A stretch of DNA of 64,000 nucleotides from contig NZ_JHVC01000001.1 in the NCBI RefSeq assembly GCF_000619945.1, positions 248,001 to 312,000 of the forward strand, written 5' to 3'. A model generated the notes under the pieces. The model saw only the letters and a program-made list of their open reading frames with translations. It ran no database searches and was not told the origin of the DNA. Each line of letters opens with the position of its first letter. Positions within the stretch are counted from its first letter, which is position 1. The stretch comes from Clostridium lundense DSM 17049 (GTDB lineage: Bacteria > Bacillota > Clostridia > Clostridiales > Clostridiaceae). The position numbers and the translations under genes are program-made. This document shows positions 54,509 to 62,899 of the stretch, one piece after another.

Positions 54509-54654
54509 TTAAATTTAGTTAATATTTTTATATAAATATACGAAAATAGTAGTAGATATATGTTAATAATATGCAGTAACAATATGTGATAATATAACTA
54601 ATATTATAATTAAATGGAAATAATTATAGAAAATAGTAAGTTTTTGTTTACATC

Positions 54655-54714
54655 TTAAGAAAATAGAATTAAAATAATTTTGATAGTTAAATTATCTTAA
54701 TTCTATTTTCTTAA
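54655..54714. repeat. Perfect 18-bp inverted repeat upstream of a chemoreceptor gene
   Basis: TTAAGAAAATAGAATTAA (54655-54672) and its exact complement (54697-54714) are separated by 24 AT-rich bases. The repeat lies 35 bases before the chemoreceptor start and has no T tail, so it is more likely a regulatory site or leader hairpin than a terminator. Confidence 0.65.
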
Positions 54715-54748
54715 ATATCATAAATATTTAGTAAGGGAGGAGATTAAA

Positions 54749-56830
54749 ATTAAATCTATAAAGCAGAAGTTGATTGTAGTATCAATTTTACTTGTATCTA
54801 TACCACTTATGGTATCTGGTTTTATTTTTAATTATTATACTACTAAAAACCTAGGTAGCCATATTAATGAAGATCATAAGCAATTAGCTAAGACTATATC
54901 TAATGGAGTAACAGATTATATGAAAAAGGCTTATGTTCTTACAGAGGAGCTTATAAGTAATGACAATGTAAAGGAATTTAACGGAGCAAAACAAACTAAA
55001 GCAGTAAAGGATACTATAAAAAGAAATCCTTATTTTGATTTGTTTTGTATACAGGATATGAAAGGAGATCAAACATCAAGAACAAAAGGTAAATTGGCTA
55101 ATAGAGCCGATAGATGGTGGTTTAAACAAAGTGTGGAAACTAAAAAACCTTTTGTTAGTAAATCCTATCTTACTGTAAACGATGATAGTGAAGCCATCAA
55201 TTCTATTATATTTCCAATAATAAATGATAAGGGACAAATGATGGGAGTAATGGATGCAGATTTGAAGTTGGACGAGCTTCAAAAAATGGTTGAGAAGTAT
55301 AGTACTAAAGAAGTATATGCCTATGTTATTGATGGAGAAGGTGCTGTAATAGCACATCCTGAAAAAGGACAAGTTCAGGAGATATATAATTATAAAACAT
55401 TAAAGAAAACTGTTAAGCTATTGGATAGCAACGGAAAGGTTATAAAGGACAGTAATGGTGCACCAAAAACAGAAGTGAAAGATATTCAAGTTCCTGAAAA
55501 GCTTAAAGATATAACATCAAAAGCTTTAAATGGAGAATCAGGTATTACACAATACAAAGATTTAGATGGCAATGATATAATTAGTGCTTATGAAAGTATA
55601 AAGTTACCAGGGGACTCTCAAAATTGGGCTGTAATTACTGTGGAAAAAGAGAAAGATGCTTATGCTATGGTAAATAGCATAAAAAATACGAATATGATTT
55701 TAGCAATAATCATGTTAATTCTAGTAATAATTTTAATTTATATTCTTTCAAGTAAATTCATAAAGCCACTAATAGACTTAGCAAAATTAACAGAAAAAGC
55801 TTCAGAAGGGGATTTAACAGTAAGAAGTAATTATGAATCTAAGGATGAAATTGGAGTATTAAGTAATAGTTTTAATGCAATGATTAATAATATGAAAGAA
55901 TTAATTCAAAATATTGATGAAGCTTCAAATATAGTTTCAGATTCATGTGAATCCTTATTAGCATCAACTCAGCAAACTTCAAGTTCAATAAATGAGGTAG
56001 CTGCAACTATTAGTGATGTAGCTTCAAATATGGAAGCAGGTGCAAAAAATTCAAAGGATGGATTAGAAGCAGCTAATGAACTATCTAATGAGCTTGATAT
56101 AGTTGTAAAACATATTGAGGATAGTAAGGAATCTTCCAATAAGGTTTATGATATTTCTAATAAAGGATTTAATACTATTAATAAACTAGAATTAAAGAAT
56201 GAAGAAAATAGTAAAGTTTCTAAACAGGTTACAAAAGTGATTAATGATCTTAGTGAAAAAGCAAATAATATAGGATCAATAGTGGAAACTATAACTTCTA
56301 TATCTGAGCAAACTAATTTGCTTGCTCTAAATGCAGCTATAGAAGCTGCTAGGGCTGGAGAAGCAGGAAAAGGATTCTCTGTAGTAGCAGAAGAAGTAAG
56401 GAAGTTATCTGAAAATACTGCGGAATCTACTAATAATGTAAAAGTTATTATAACAAACATTCAAAAGGATATAGAAATTGCAAAGAGTACTATAAAAACT
56501 TCAGAGTTAGTAGTATCAGAACAAAATGAAGCTGTAAATGATACTAAGGATACCTTTAAAGAAATAAATAAGTCCATTGAAAACATAGTGGAAAAAATAA
56601 ATAATATTTCAGAAAGCTTAAATAGTGTAGATAATAGTAGAAATAAAGTTATTTATGTAACTGAAAATATTGCAACAGTATCTGAGGATATAGCTGAGGC
56701 TGCACAAAATGTCTGTGCTGCTACAGAAGAGCAAAATGCAGAAATGGAAGAAATTAATGCATTATCTGAAGAACTAAATAAAATGGCTCAAAAGCTTATT
56801 ACAGAAATTAAAAATTTCAAAATAGAATAA
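54749..56830 (+). CDS. Methyl-accepting chemotaxis protein, probable ATT start
   Basis: A chemoreceptor of about 693 residues. Membrane segments at about 8-28 and 310-332 enclose a dCache-type sensor with RADRWWFKQSVETKKPFVS and VMDADLKLD. HAMP and the signalling tip SISEQTNLLALNAAIEAARAGE follow. The only good ribosome site is AGGGAGG (54734-54740). The codon 8 bases after it is ATT (54749), giving the N-terminus (M)KSIKQKLIVVSILLVS, typical for these receptors. The first standard start, TTG at 54770, has no comparable site and would remove the basic N-terminal residues. I therefore favour initiation at ATT. Confidence 0.85.
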   Translation: MKSIKQKLIVVSILLVSIPLMVSGFIFNYYTTKNLGSHINEDHKQLAKTISNGVTDYMKKAYVLTEELISNDNVKEFNGAKQTKAVKDTIKRNPYFDLFCIQDMKGDQTSRTKGKLANRADRWWFKQSVETKKPFVSKSYLTVNDDSEAINSIIFPIINDKGQMMGVMDADLKLDELQKMVEKYSTKEVYAYVIDGEGAVIAHPEKGQVQEIYNYKTLKKTVKLLDSNGKVIKDSNGAPKTEVKDIQVPEKLKDITSKALNGESGITQYKDLDGNDIISAYESIKLPGDSQNWAVITVEKEKDAYAMVNSIKNTNMILAIIMLILVIILIYILSSKFIKPLIDLAKLTEKASEGDLTVRSNYESKDEIGVLSNSFNAMINNMKELIQNIDEASNIVSDSCESLLASTQQTSSSINEVAATISDVASNMEAGAKNSKDGLEAANELSNELDIVVKHIEDSKESSNKVYDISNKGFNTINKLELKNEENSKVSKQVTKVINDLSEKANNIGSIVETITSISEQTNLLALNAAIEAARAGEAGKGFSVVAEEVRKLSENTAESTNNVKVIITNIQKDIEIAKSTIKTSELVVSEQNEAVNDTKDTFKEINKSIENIVEKINNISESLNSVDNSRNKVIYVTENIATVSEDIAEAAQNVCAATEEQNAEMEEINALSEELNKMAQKLITEIKNFKIE

Positions 56831-56832
56831 TT

Positions 56833-56862
56833 AAAAAAGACGACTCATGTCGTCTTTTTTAA
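56833..56862. terminator. Bidirectional terminator between chemoreceptor and kamA genes
   Basis: A perfect 12-bp stem, AAAAAAGACGAC / GTCGTCTTTTTT, with a TCAT loop. It contains the kamA stop codon region. Confidence 0.92.
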
Positions 56863-58133
56863 TTGTTATGAAATTTTTTGTATTCGATTATTCTTTTTTC
56901 TCTATCTAATGACTTTGGTTCTAAATTCATTCTTTTATTTTCTAAGAGTGAGAATACTCCAGAAACTTTTGATTCTTTTTGTCCAGTACAAACAGGACAA
57001 GTACACTTTGTTTCTTCAATGTGTTCAGGTTCTGTATAGGTAGTTATAACACCTTCATAGTTTCTTAAAACAATTTTTGTTGGAGATTGGCTAATTAAAT
57101 ATTGAGGCATAACTGGAATTTTTCCTCCACCACCAGGTGCATCAACCACAAAGGTAGGAACACAATAACCAGAAGTGTGTCCTCTTAACCCTTCTATTAT
57201 TTCAATTCCTTTTGAAACCTTTGTTCTAAAATGTTCAATACCTTGAGATAAATCACATTGATAGATATAATAAGGTCTCACTCTCATTTTAACTAATTTG
57301 TTAACTAAATCTCTTTGTATATATACACAATCATTTACACCTTTTAAAAGTACAGTTTGATTTCCTAAAGGAATTCCAGCATTAGCTAGTTTTTCACAAG
57401 CCTTGATTGAATATTCTGTAATTTCTTTAGGGTGATTAAAGTGGGTATTTAGCCAAATTGGATGATATTTTTTTAACATATTTACTAGGTCATCTGTAAT
57501 TCTCATAGGGTTAACTACTGGAATTCTAGAACCAAGTCTTATAATTTCAATATGGGGAATTTCCCTTAAACTTTTAATTATATATTCTAATTTATCGTCA
57601 TCTACCATGAGAGCATCTCCACCGGATAGAAGCACATCACGTACAGTAGGAGTATTTTTGATATACTCTAAAGCCATTTCTATTCTATCCTTAGGCATTG
57701 AAGCATCAGTATGTCCAGCAAATCTTCTTCTTGTACAATGTCTACAGTACATAGAGCACATATCTGTAATTAAGAAAAGTACCCTATCAGGATAAGCATG
57801 AGTGAGGCCTGGCACTGGTGAACTAGCATCTTCGTGCAATGGATCACACATGTCTGCTTTAGAAATATTTAATTCATGTATAGTGGGAACAGCTTGTTTC
57901 CTTATAGGATCATTAGGATCATCAGGATCTATTAAAGTTGCATAGTAAGGAGAAATGCCCATTCTTAAAGTTTTTAAGCATTTATCAATAGCTTCTTCTT
58001 CTTCAGGTAAAATATTAATAACTTTTTTTAACTGATCTATTGTAGTTATTCTGTTTTTTACCTGCCATTTCCAATCGCTCCACTGCTCAAAAGTAACGTC
58101 CTTCCATAATTCGAATTGTTTATAATCTCTCAT
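56859..58133 (-). CDS. kamA: L-lysine 2,3-aminomutase
   Basis: A radical SAM, PLP-dependent enzyme of 424 residues that converts L-lysine to L-beta-lysine. The cluster motif is Cys126-x3-Cys130-x2-Cys133 in CSMYCRHC. The PLP lysine lies in DAPGGGGK, and zinc-type cysteines in the tail CTCPVC. The alignment with the C. subterminale enzyme appears collinear with a +1 offset. The two aspartates that hold the lysine side-chain amine (Asp293 and Asp330 there) are present in YQCDLSQG and VVDAPGG. This separates it from glutamate 2,3-aminomutase. It is the second gene of a two-gene operon, 15 bases after the deacetylase gene. The usual lysine fermentation genes (kamDE, kdd, kce, kal) and ablB are absent here. 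Confidence 0.93.
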   Translation of the reverse strand: MRDYKQFELWKDVTFEQWSDWKWQVKNRITTIDQLKKVINILPEEEEAIDKCLKTLRMGISPYYATLIDPDDPNDPIRKQAVPTIHELNISKADMCDPLHEDASSPVPGLTHAYPDRVLFLITDMCSMYCRHCTRRRFAGHTDASMPKDRIEMALEYIKNTPTVRDVLLSGGDALMVDDDKLEYIIKSLREIPHIEIIRLGSRIPVVNPMRITDDLVNMLKKYHPIWLNTHFNHPKEITEYSIKACEKLANAGIPLGNQTVLLKGVNDCVYIQRDLVNKLVKMRVRPYYIYQCDLSQGIEHFRTKVSKGIEIIEGLRGHTSGYCVPTFVVDAPGGGGKIPVMPQYLISQSPTKIVLRNYEGVITTYTEPEHIEETKCTCPVCTGQKESKVSGVFSLLENKRMNLEPKSLDREKRIIEYKKFHNN

Positions 58134-58148
58134 AAATGACCTCCATTC

Positions 58149-58952
58149 TTAACTCTTTAATTTTATATTTTCTATAGGTTCAATAGCTTGTTTATAAAGC
58201 TTGATAACCTTAATGAGTTCTTTTAATCTAAAATGGATATCTTTAGTTATATTGTCCCTTTTATAATGAAAGTCTTCTGGGTCAAGTAAGTAACTATGAG
58301 TAATTCCTAAAGCTTTTTTATTATCCTTTATAGCTTGAGCTAACATTTGCACTAATTTTTCTGTTGTAAAATATTCTAGTCTTAGTTCCTCGTTATTATT
58401 AAAAGCATATACAGGAACTGGAGTTAATATGTTTTTTGTAACCTTATATTGTTCCCTATATATATTATGAGATTCATACTTTATATCTGTTAACTCTATA
58501 AGAGCCTTTGAAGTATCATCATCCATAGAGAAATATCCTCCTCTAAAGATTTCTATTGGAGTTATTCCTTTATGGTGTAAATAATCCATAGAATATTTTA
58601 TAATTTCTTTTTGTTCTTCATATGAATAAGCTGTAAGAAGTTCTTCATCATCCTTAATAAAATCTAAATGACATTTTATTTCATCAGGTAAATTATCCGG
58701 ATGTACATGAAGTCCAAATATAACTTTGAAGTCCTTTATTTTTTCTACTAAATTTAATTTTGACAGCATATCTGCAAAATAGGGAGTTATAAAGAGTATA
58801 GTATATATATTATTTTTAGAATTAAGCCTTAAAAGTCTTTCTAAATTTTTTGTATTATTTTCTAAATTTTTATCAAAATTAGTTCCCTCACAATCCATAG
58901 AAAGAGCAAATTGAAATCCTTTTGCATTAACAAGTTTTTCTATATTACTCAA
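58149..58952 (-). CDS. Polysaccharide deacetylase-like (NodB fold) protein upstream of kamA
   Basis: A 267-residue cytoplasmic protein without signal peptide. NodB/CE4-like metal and catalytic positions can be recognised: Asp in ALSMDCEGTNFD (about residue 19), the His pair in FGLHVHPDNLPDE, Arg in EIFRGGYFSMDDD and a late His in GITHSYLLDP. CE4 enzymes remove acetyl groups from sugars or, in related branches, hydrolyse other C-N bonds. Its position directly before kamA, in a cytoplasmic setting, makes an amide substrate linked to lysine or beta-lysine conceivable, but this is inference. It starts at TTG with AAGGGGG upstream. Confidence 0.75.
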   Translation of the reverse strand: MSNIEKLVNAKGFQFALSMDCEGTNFDKNLENNTKNLERLLRLNSKNNIYTILFITPYFADMLSKLNLVEKIKDFKVIFGLHVHPDNLPDEIKCHLDFIKDDEELLTAYSYEEQKEIIKYSMDYLHHKGITPIEIFRGGYFSMDDDTSKALIELTDIKYESHNIYREQYKVTKNILTPVPVYAFNNNEELRLEYFTTEKLVQMLAQAIKDNKKALGITHSYLLDPEDFHYKRDNITKDIHFRLKELIKVIKLYKQAIEPIENIKLKS

Positions 58953-58988
58953 TTAAGTAATCCCCCTTATACAATATATATTGAAAAA

Positions 58989-59032
58989 TTACAACTTCCA
59001 GTATATAATGAAGTTGTAACTATTAACAACTT
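58989..59032. promoter_or_regulatory. Overlapping palindromes in the kamA divergent promoter region
   Basis: TTACAACTTC (58989-58998) is the exact complement of GAAGTTGTAA (59010-59019), spanning a TATAAT at 59004-59009. AAGTTGT (59011-59017) also pairs with ACAACTT (59026-59032). Three alternating half-sites between the divergent operons form a likely operator; TTGT-N8-ACAA fits GntR-type sites. Confidence 0.72.
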
Positions 59033-59100
59033 AATTATACTATAGGAGTTTTTTATTGTCAAAAACTTTCATATTAATTTTTTGTGAAGAGGGGGATTTT

Positions 59101-60234
59101 ATGATTAATTTAGGGTTTCCACGAATGCATAAAGAACAAAATGAGAAAAGGGACTTTTTGCCTGATTTTTTTGCAAGGTTAAAAAGTGAAAATGCCCAGT
59201 TTTTTTTAGAAGAAGGCTATGGATCAGCTATGGGAATAAGTCATGAAGAATACCTAAAGGCTAACAAGAACATAAAATTTGTTTCTAATATAGAGTGTTA
59301 TAAAAAAGATATAATAGTAGTCTTACGTTCTCCTGAGTTTAGTGAAATAGATTTTATGAAAGATAGAAGTACCTTAATAAGTATGCTTCATTATCCTACA
59401 AGATCTACAAGAGTACAGAAATTAAAAGAAAAAAATATTTTTGGAGTTTCCATGGATTCTTTAAGAAATGATTTTTTAGAAAGAATAGTTGTAAATTATA
59501 ATGGGACTTCTGGCAATGGAGTTGAGGTGGCTTTTAAAGAACTATCCAAAACTATGAAGAATTTTTATTCTAAGGATAGAGATACTATAAAGGTTACAAT
59601 TATTGGTATGGGAATGGTAGGGCTTTATGCTGCAAAGGCTGCAGGAAAGTATGGAAGTTTAGAATTAAATAAAAAAATGAATGAAATAGGAGCAAGGGGA
59701 GTTATAGTTAATATGCTTCCTAGAAGTATTACCAATGATGAGAAAGAACTAATAAAAATACTAAAAGAAACAGATATTTTAGTAGATGCTTCTACAAGAG
59801 ACAATCCTTCTAATTATATAATTAATAATGATTTAATTAAGTACTTAAAGTCACATGCAGTAATACTAGATTTAACTGCAGATCCTTATTTAGTAGACAT
59901 AAATCCTATACAGGTTAAGGCAATAGAAGGAATTCCTACAGGAACACTAGATAAACCAGTAATATATCCAGAAGACTCAATATATAATTCTATACCAGAA
60001 GGGGTAAAAAAAGATAATAGAAGAATAGTTGTTAGTTGCAATGCATGGCCAGGCATAAAACCTAAAGAATGTATGTATTTATATGGAATGCAGTTATTTC
60101 CAATAGTGCAGCAGATAATTAGGTTGGATAGAAAAGACTTTACAAATACTAGTGATGATTATTTTATAAGAGCAGTATACAGGGGAACTATAGAATATTT
60201 TGAAGAAAACGAGAAAATAGTAGAAATAAAATAA
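59101..60234 (+). CDS. Alanine dehydrogenase/PNT-like family dehydrogenase
   Basis: A 377-residue protein. The N-terminal domain (about 1-130) has the AlaDH/PNT pattern (INLGFPRMHKEQNEKRDFLP, EEGYGSAMGISHEEYLKANK, IIVVLRSPEF). The NAD-binding Rossmann domain has VTIIGMGMVGLYAAKAAGKYG at about 178-198. It is clearly diverged from alanine dehydrogenase; related folds include lysine-forming saccharopine dehydrogenase and N5-(carboxyethyl)ornithine synthase, which act on lysine- or ornithine-type amines. Divergent linkage to kamA suggests a lysine or beta-lysine related substrate (inference). The ATG at 59101 follows GAGGGGG and is preferred over a TTG at 59056. Confidence 0.78.
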   Translation: MINLGFPRMHKEQNEKRDFLPDFFARLKSENAQFFLEEGYGSAMGISHEEYLKANKNIKFVSNIECYKKDIIVVLRSPEFSEIDFMKDRSTLISMLHYPTRSTRVQKLKEKNIFGVSMDSLRNDFLERIVVNYNGTSGNGVEVAFKELSKTMKNFYSKDRDTIKVTIIGMGMVGLYAAKAAGKYGSLELNKKMNEIGARGVIVNMLPRSITNDEKELIKILKETDILVDASTRDNPSNYIINNDLIKYLKSHAVILDLTADPYLVDINPIQVKAIEGIPTGTLDKPVIYPEDSIYNSIPEGVKKDNRRIVVSCNAWPGIKPKECMYLYGMQLFPIVQQIIRLDRKDFTNTSDDYFIRAVYRGTIEYFEENEKIVEIK

Positions 60235-60310
60235 AATTTGGTGTAATATAGTATAGGATAATTAGCGATTTATTCGTAATATATATTATAATTAAATGGA
60301 GGAATCAAAA

Positions 60311-60964
60311 ATGAGGGGTCATCAAGGAGGGGCAGTATATAAAAATATAGCATTAGACATTGCCAACAAAATTGTTATTGGAGAATTAAAAACTGATGAG
60401 AAGATAAGCGGTAGATCTACATTAGCTAGTATGTATAATGTGTCTCCGGAAACTATAAGAAGGGCAATAGCCTTACTTGAGGATATGAGTGTAGTTTCTT
60501 CTACAAAGGGAAGTGGAATAGAGATATTATCTATACCGGCAGCAGAAAAATTTATTCAAAAGAATAAGGATACTGAATATTTGAGCACAGTGAAAGAAAA
60601 TATATTTGGGCTTATTGAAAAGAAGAAAGAATTAGATGATGAAATTCAGTTGAATTTTGAAAAAATATTGGATTTTATAGATAGATTTAAAAATATCACC
60701 CCGTTTACTTTGATAGAAATAGACATTAATGAAGGCTGTAATGTTATAGGTAAAAAAGTAAATGAAATTAGATTTTGGCAGGCTACTGGTGCCACTATAG
60801 TTGCTTATAGAAGAAAGGATAAAATAGCCATTTCTCCAGGTCCTAATTATATATTTCAGGTTGGAGATATAATAGTGGTGATAGGTAATGGCAATGTATA
60901 TGATAAAGTATATCATTTTATATATGACGTCTATCCTAGTGATGAAAAAAAGAAAAAGAAATAA
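60311..60964 (+). CDS. GntR-type regulator with C-terminal RCK (TrkA-C) domain
   Basis: A 217-residue regulator. The winged helix at about 8-75 contains IVIGELKTDEKISGRSTLASMYNVSPETIRRAIALLEDM, of GntR type. A coiled linker (about 85-135) leads to a TrkA-C/RCK_C domain (about 140-210) with GKKVNEIRFWQATGATIVAYRR and PNYIFQVGDIIVVIGN. RCK_C domains bind small ligands, in several cases nucleotides, so it probably senses a soluble effector. It is 76 bases after the dehydrogenase gene on the same strand. It is the natural candidate to bind the palindromes at 58989-59032. The ATG at 60311 has GGAGGA before it; an upstream ATG at 60296 would overlap that site. Confidence 0.83.
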   Translation: MRGHQGGAVYKNIALDIANKIVIGELKTDEKISGRSTLASMYNVSPETIRRAIALLEDMSVVSSTKGSGIEILSIPAAEKFIQKNKDTEYLSTVKENIFGLIEKKKELDDEIQLNFEKILDFIDRFKNITPFTLIEIDINEGCNVIGKKVNEIRFWQATGATIVAYRRKDKIAISPGPNYIFQVGDIIVVIGNGNVYDKVYHFIYDVYPSDEKKKKK

Positions 60965-60981
60965 AATATAAGTTATTAATG

Positions 60982-61015
60982 AAAACATCAAGCAAGTTAA
61001 GCTTGATGTTTTTTA
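60982..61015 (+). terminator. Terminator after the GntR-RCK gene
   Basis: A perfect 12-bp stem, AAAACATCAAGC / GCTTGATGTTTT, with a 7-base loop and T run. Confidence 0.9.
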
Positions 61016-61146
61016 TTAAATAAAAGTTTGAGTTTATGGTTTAATATGTAAAATATGCAATAAGGATATTTGACAACTTTAGGCAAGCTGTGGTATATAT
61101 ACTTATAATTCATATGTGAACATAAACTTAATATTGAGGTGATAAC

Positions 61147-61851
61147 TTGAATAAATCTCCAAATAAGTCCTATAGAAATTTTTTAAAAGTGTATAAAGAG
61201 AATGATGAAAGATGGAAATACTTTTTTATAGGAATAATTTTAGCCTTTATATCTATAGTAGTTTTTGTGAATATAATACAGTATTATTTTAAGAATAAAG
61301 GAAAATTATACATGGATATATGGGCTATTAACTATGCTAAAAGTATAGAGAGTGATAGTCTAAGTAATTTTTTTAAAACAATTACTAATATAGGAAATCC
61401 AGCTTCTGTAATTGTAATAACAATAATTATAGTTATTGCATTATACTTTAAAAAGATGAAAAATGAGAGTATATTTTTTGGATTAAATATTTTAGGAGTA
61501 TGGTTATTTAATGAGGCTTTAAAGGCTTCTTTTAGAAGGGATAGGCCTTCTTTGAAATTGATTAAGGCAACAGGATATAGTTTACCTAGTGGACATGCGA
61601 TGGTATTTTTGGCTTTTTCTATACTAGCTTCCTATTTAATATTATTATACTTAAATAATAGGCTAACAGCTTACTTGATTACTGTTTGTTTGGTGTTATT
61701 AGCTATAATAATAGGAGCAAGTAGAGTATACTTAAGAGTACATTATTTAAGTGATGTATTGGCAGGATGGTCTGCAGCATTGTTTTGGTCAGGTATAAAT
61801 ATAGCCATACATAGGTTTTCCTATTATAGAAGAAAAATAAAGAGACTATAA
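61147..61851 (+). CDS. PAP2 family phosphatase
   Basis: A 234-residue membrane phosphatase with about six membrane segments. The three PAP2 catalytic blocks are KASFRRDRPS (K-x6-R-P), YSLPSGHAM (PSGH) and RVYLRVHYLSDVLAG (SR-x5-H-x3-D). Likely substrates are phosphatidate, phosphatidylglycerol phosphate or undecaprenyl diphosphate. It starts at TTG with GAGGTG 5 bases before. It is monocistronic between two strong terminators. Confidence 0.9.
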   Translation: MNKSPNKSYRNFLKVYKENDERWKYFFIGIILAFISIVVFVNIIQYYFKNKGKLYMDIWAINYAKSIESDSLSNFFKTITNIGNPASVIVITIIIVIALYFKKMKNESIFFGLNILGVWLFNEALKASFRRDRPSLKLIKATGYSLPSGHAMVFLAFSILASYLILLYLNNRLTAYLITVCLVLLAIIIGASRVYLRVHYLSDVLAGWSAALFWSGINIAIHRFSYYRRKIKRL

Positions 61852-61882
61852 AGTGATTTATAACACTAATAGAGATGTAATA

Positions 61883-61917
61883 AAAAACTCAAATGCTATT
61901 TTTGCATTTGAGTTTTT
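61883..61917. terminator. Bidirectional terminator between PAP2 and EamA genes
   Basis: A perfect 14-bp stem, AAAAACTCAAATGC / GCATTTGAGTTTTT, with a 7-base loop. Confidence 0.92.
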
Positions 61918-62851
61918 AAGTAGGAAGAGTATCTTCTTTTTTATCATAATTTAAATCTTTATCTTTTACATTAACAGTTTCCATTGAGTTTTTATCTAAA
62001 GTAATAATTATAACAGATAATAATACTAGAATAGTTCCTATAACAATGTTTATAGTAATAGGTTCTTTAAGTATTACTATTCCAAGTATAATGCTTAAGA
62101 TAGGTTCTAAGGTATTTAGTATAGATGCTACGGAAGGGCCAACTATTTTGATACCTTCTATGAGAGTCATTAATGATATAACTGTAGATATAAGTCCTAT
62201 TAAAATCAGTGAAACCACTCCTAAAATGTCTGTTTTAAAATAGAAGTCTCCTCTAAATAGGCACATTATGCCAATGCAAAATGATGAGATTAAAGTAATG
62301 TAAAAGGTCATAACAAAGTTATTCATAGTTTTTACTTTTTCATTAGAAGCACCTATTATGTAATAGGCATAAAATATTGCAGATAAAAAGGATATAATTA
62401 CTCCGTATTTATTTAAGGAACCATTTTCAAAGCCAATAAGTATGTAAACACCTATAATGGCTAAAAATAATGAACATAATTTTTTTATAGTGATTTTTTC
62501 TTTATATATTAAGAAGGAAGCGATGGTTACCATTAACGGATATATAAAATGTATAATAGTAGCCATACCTACAGAAATATAATTGTAGGATAAAAATAAT
62601 AATAATGATGTAGCTGAGTAACCTATAGTACTTAGAAAAAATAATACTGCAAATTGTGATTTTTCTATTTTTAGTGAAATACCTTTAATTTTAAGATAGA
62701 ATAAAAGAATTATTACTGCAATTAAAAATCTAAAAAATAACACATTGTAAGAATTCATGCCAGATTTATAACAAAATTTTGCAAAGATTGGCATAACACT
62801 AAAACAGACAGAAGATAATATAACATAAAATATTCCGTATAATCGGTTCAT
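61916..62851 (-). CDS. EamA/DMT family transporter
   Basis: A 311-residue membrane protein with ten hydrophobic segments in two EamA repeats. The first starts YGIFYVILSSVCFSVMPIFAKFCYKSG; each half ends in a conserved EP/KE loop (SFLIYKEKITIKKL and LEPILSIILGIVILKEPI). It probably exports an amino acid or other metabolite. It is monocistronic; CAGGGGG precedes the ATG. Substrate unknown. Confidence 0.88.
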   Translation of the reverse strand: MNRLYGIFYVILSSVCFSVMPIFAKFCYKSGMNSYNVLFFRFLIAVIILLFYLKIKGISLKIEKSQFAVLFFLSTIGYSATSLLLFLSYNYISVGMATIIHFIYPLMVTIASFLIYKEKITIKKLCSLFLAIIGVYILIGFENGSLNKYGVIISFLSAIFYAYYIIGASNEKVKTMNNFVMTFYITLISSFCIGIMCLFRGDFYFKTDILGVVSLILIGLISTVISLMTLIEGIKIVGPSVASILNTLEPILSIILGIVILKEPITINIVIGTILVLLSVIIITLDKNSMETVNVKDKDLNYDKKEDTLPT

Positions 62852-62899
62852 TATAAAGCACCCCCTGGATAATTATAGCACATTATTTACAAAAGTTGA

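Noticed and set aside
56859..58133. Glutamate 2,3-aminomutase
   Set aside because: The two aspartates that bind the lysine side-chain amine are both present in the expected motifs.
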